7,559 bases of DNA, taken from NCBI GenBank assembly GCA_002385745.1, contig DGEC01000077.1:1-7559 (forward strand). The letters run 5' to 3'. Below are positions 6,187-7,559 of this stretch, piece by piece. The stretch is from Firmicutes bacterium UBA3936 (lineage in GTDB: Bacteria; Bacillota; Dethiobacteria; Dethiobacterales; Dethiobacteraceae). Each line of letters starts with the position of its first letter. The stretch's first letter is position 1. The notes below the pieces were generated by a model. The model worked only from the letters and a program-made list of their open reading frames with translations, made no database searches and was not told the origin of the DNA. Both the position numbers and the translations under genes were made by a program.

Positions 6187-6217
6187 TAGACAGTATTGTT
6201 GCAGGAGTGAGCTTTAT
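6160..6217 (+). promoter_or_regulatory. Long inverted repeat that would hide the ribosome site of the DUF421 gene
   Basis: ATAAAGC (6160-6166) pairs with GCTTTAT (6211-6217), and TCACTCC (6169-6175) with GGAGTGA (6204-6210). Together they make 14 base pairs interrupted only by a 2-nt bulge (AT, 6167-6168). The 3' strand contains most of the ribosome site (AGGAG, 6203-6207) and reaches the first base of the TTG start. A competing stem, TAAAGCT (6179-6185) with AGCTTTA (6210-6216), would leave AGGAG unpaired in a loop. This looks like a translation switch, but it was read by eye and not folded by computation. It may instead be a DNA operator. Confidence 0.6.
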
Positions 6218-6933
6218 TGGAACTGACACTTTTTTACCGGACTATTGTTCTTTACCTGGCGGTTCTTGTCGCCATACGCATCATGGGGAAGCGTGAAGTG
6301 GGACAGTTGTCAGCCTTTGACCTGGTAGTGGCAATTATGATTGCCGAACTGGCGGCAATGTCTATGGAAGATATAAATCTGCCCCTCCATGAAGGGCTGG
6401 TACCGATCTTTACTCTGGTTTTTCTGGAAGTGGCATTTTCCTATCTAAGCCTGAAAAGCCACACAATCCGCGGCATTGTTGACGGCACACCAAGCCTGAT
6501 TATTATTGACGGGAAAATAAATGAAAAAGAATTGCGCAAGCTGCGCTATAATCTCTCGGACCTTCTGGGGCAACTGCGGGAAAAAAATGTTGCCAATATT
6601 GCAGATGTACAGTATGCCATACTGGAAACATCGGGAGAACTCAGTGTCCTGCTGAAAAGCGGCAAAAGACCTGTTACTCCGGAAGACCTGGGGTTGCCGG
6701 ATAAATATGAGGGCATGCCGACGCCCTTGATTTTTGACGGGCGTATACACTATAATAATTTGCACAGCTTGCAGCGGGATGAGAACTGGCTGCAGACTGA
6801 AATAAAAAAAGCAGGCGTGGCAAAAATTGAGGATGTACTATATGCCAGTCTCGACACTGACGGCAATTTGTATGTCAGTGAAAAGGAAAAAGCAAAAAAG
6901 ACTGCCGGAGGGCAGTCCGCCCGGGGAGTCTGA
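6217..6933 (+). CDS. DUF421 (YetF-type) membrane protein
   Basis: A 238-residue protein with three N-terminal membrane segments (about 5-22, 33-50 and 60-78) and a soluble C-terminal YetF domain. RIMGKREVGQLSAFDLVVAIMIAELA (begins at 21) is the hallmark of the family. The soluble part holds two related units at about 92-147 and 169-222, each running DGKI or DGRI, a helix, then IxDVxYAxLxTxGxLxV. The family is widespread in Firmicutes; Bacillus paralogues include YetF and YdfS, and some members are linked to the inner membrane of spores and its permeability. The biochemical function is unknown. The TTG start is supported by AGGAGTGA at 6203-6210. The C-terminal tail is Lys-rich. The gene is followed 5 bp later by mnmM, so the two are probably one transcript. 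Confidence 0.93.
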   Translation: MELTLFYRTIVLYLAVLVAIRIMGKREVGQLSAFDLVVAIMIAELAAMSMEDINLPLHEGLVPIFTLVFLEVAFSYLSLKSHTIRGIVDGTPSLIIIDGKINEKELRKLRYNLSDLLGQLREKNVANIADVQYAILETSGELSVLLKSGKRPVTPEDLGLPDKYEGMPTPLIFDGRIHYNNLHSLQRDENWLQTEIKKAGVAKIEDVLYASLDTDGNLYVSEKEKAKKTAGGQSARGV

Positions 6934-6938
6934 GTTGT

Positions 6939-7493
6939 ATGAAAAAGCCGCTTATCTTTGCCCATGAACTGGTTGCCGCAACACTCAAGCCAGGAGATAT
7001 GGCAGTGGATGCCACCTGTGGCCGAGGCAATGACACATTGTTTCTGGCCCGTCTGGTAGGGGAGAAGGGAAAGGTTTTTGCCATTGATATTCAGCCCGAG
7101 GCCATTGTTGCCACCCAGGAGAAATTGCAGTCTGCCGGCCTGCTTGATCATGTTACCCTGGTGCAGGGCAGCCATGCCGAACCGGTCGCATGGCCGCAGG
7201 GAAAGGTAAAAGCAGTCATGATTAATCTCGGCTATCTGCCGGGAGGCGACCACAGCCTGGTGACCAAGCCGGAAACAACGGTAGCAGCTTTGCAGATTGC
7301 TTGCGGTCACCTGCAAACGGACGGTATTATTACTATTGTTGTTTATACCGGACATGCAGGAGGAATAGAGGAATACCGGGCTGTCCACAGTTTTTGTACC
7401 TCCCTGCCGCAGGAAGAATACACAGTGCTGGAATATAGAATGATTAATCAGGTTAACAACCCGCCCTTGCTCATTGCCGTTATGCGCAGGTGA
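6939..7493 (+). CDS. mnmM: tRNA 5-aminomethyl-2-thiouridine methyltransferase MnmM (YtqB family)
   Basis: MnmM uses S-adenosylmethionine to methylate 5-aminomethyl-2-thiouridine to mnm5s2U at wobble position 34 of tRNAs, a step done by MnmC in E. coli. The 184-residue length fits the family. The Rossmann fold shows motif I DATCGRGND at 24-32, the ribose-binding acidic residue D50 in AIDIQ, NLGYLPGGD at 96-104, VVYTGHAGG at 134-142, and the C-terminal NQVNNPPLL at 170-178. These match the Bacillus YtqB landmarks I remember (NLGYLPGGD, VVYHGHPEG, NQQNDPPF). ATG 6939 has a GGGGAG ribosome site at 6923-6928, inside the end of the DUF421 gene, which suggests coupled expression. The older annotation is 'rRNA methylase'. 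Confidence 0.95.
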   Translation: MKKPLIFAHELVAATLKPGDMAVDATCGRGNDTLFLARLVGEKGKVFAIDIQPEAIVATQEKLQSAGLLDHVTLVQGSHAEPVAWPQGKVKAVMINLGYLPGGDHSLVTKPETTVAALQIACGHLQTDGIITIVVYTGHAGGIEEYRAVHSFCTSLPQEEYTVLEYRMINQVNNPPLLIAVMRR

Positions 7494-7528
7494 ACGGTAC
7501 AGGCTCAAAATCTGGTAGAGGAGTAAAA

Positions 7529-7559
7529 ATTTCAAAAATATTCAGTAAACAGGCAGGAA
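7529..7559 (+). CDS. Possible start of the next gene with an ATT start codon
   Basis: A good ribosome site, GAGGAG (7518-7523), has no ATG, GTG or TTG at a usable distance. ATT at 7529, 5 nt after it, opens a frame that stays open to the window edge and reads (M)SKIFSKQAG. ATT starts are known but rare, as in infC. Only ten codons are visible, so this is tentative and no product can be proposed. Confidence 0.3.
   Translation, partial: MSKIFSKQAG

Noticed and set aside
6750..7535. 261-codon open frame on the - strand opposite mnmM
   Set aside because: It is antisense to a well-supported mnmM and part of the DUF421 gene, with no recognisable domain.
1..7559. Mobile elements, CRISPR arrays, tRNA or rRNA genes, defence systems
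   Set aside because: No transposase or integrase motif, regularly spaced long repeat, cloverleaf or known defence gene was seen; all sizeable frames are explained by housekeeping families.

Overview
The window reads as an ordinary chromosomal core region of an anaerobic or spore-forming Firmicute. An Ile T-box leader precedes ileS, followed by a YteA/YlyA-type zinc-finger regulator, an RluA-family pseudouridine synthase, a DUF421 (YetF-type) membrane protein and the Gram-positive tRNA methyltransferase MnmM. Start regions use strong GGAGG ribosome sites and TTG starts. The DUF5665 gene next to ileS, the fairly high GC and the DUF421 gene lean towards Clostridia/Negativicutes (for example Sporomusa-like lineages). 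That placement is inference; there is no rRNA gene to confirm it.

Layout, all on the + strand. Bases 2-157 are the 3' end of an unidentified gene. Bases 158-530 hold a consensus promoter (TTGACA-17-TATAAT) and a complete isoleucine T-box riboswitch with an AUC specifier, a UGGUACC bulge and an intrinsic terminator. ileS (531-3314) follows and ends at a strong intrinsic terminator (3327-3358). Next come a small DUF5665 membrane protein (3464-3766) and a YteA/YlyA-like protein (3777-4382), apparently co-transcribed. A candidate extended -10 promoter and a leader hairpin precede an Lgt-family membrane protein (4463-5206), which overlaps the RluD-like pseudouridine synthase gene by 7 nt (5200-6117). 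A 99-bp gap with a striking inverted repeat leads to the DUF421 protein (6217-6933), followed 5 bp later by mnmM (6939-7493). The last bases carry a ribosome site and possibly the start of another gene with a non-standard ATT start.

Functionally this is a translation cluster (tRNA-Ile charging, rRNA or tRNA pseudouridylation, tRNA wobble-uridine methylation) mixed with envelope and sporulation-associated genes. The order ileS - DksA-like - lipoprotein enzyme - RluD-like matches the Bacillus ileS-ylyA-lspA-ylyB order, but here an Lgt-family gene sits where lspA is expected, and its signature motif is altered. I see no mobile element, CRISPR array, defence system or clearly new multi-gene system. 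The best leads are the hairpin that can hide the ribosome site of the DUF421 gene (with a competing alternative fold), the divergent Lgt, and the possible ATT start at the right edge.
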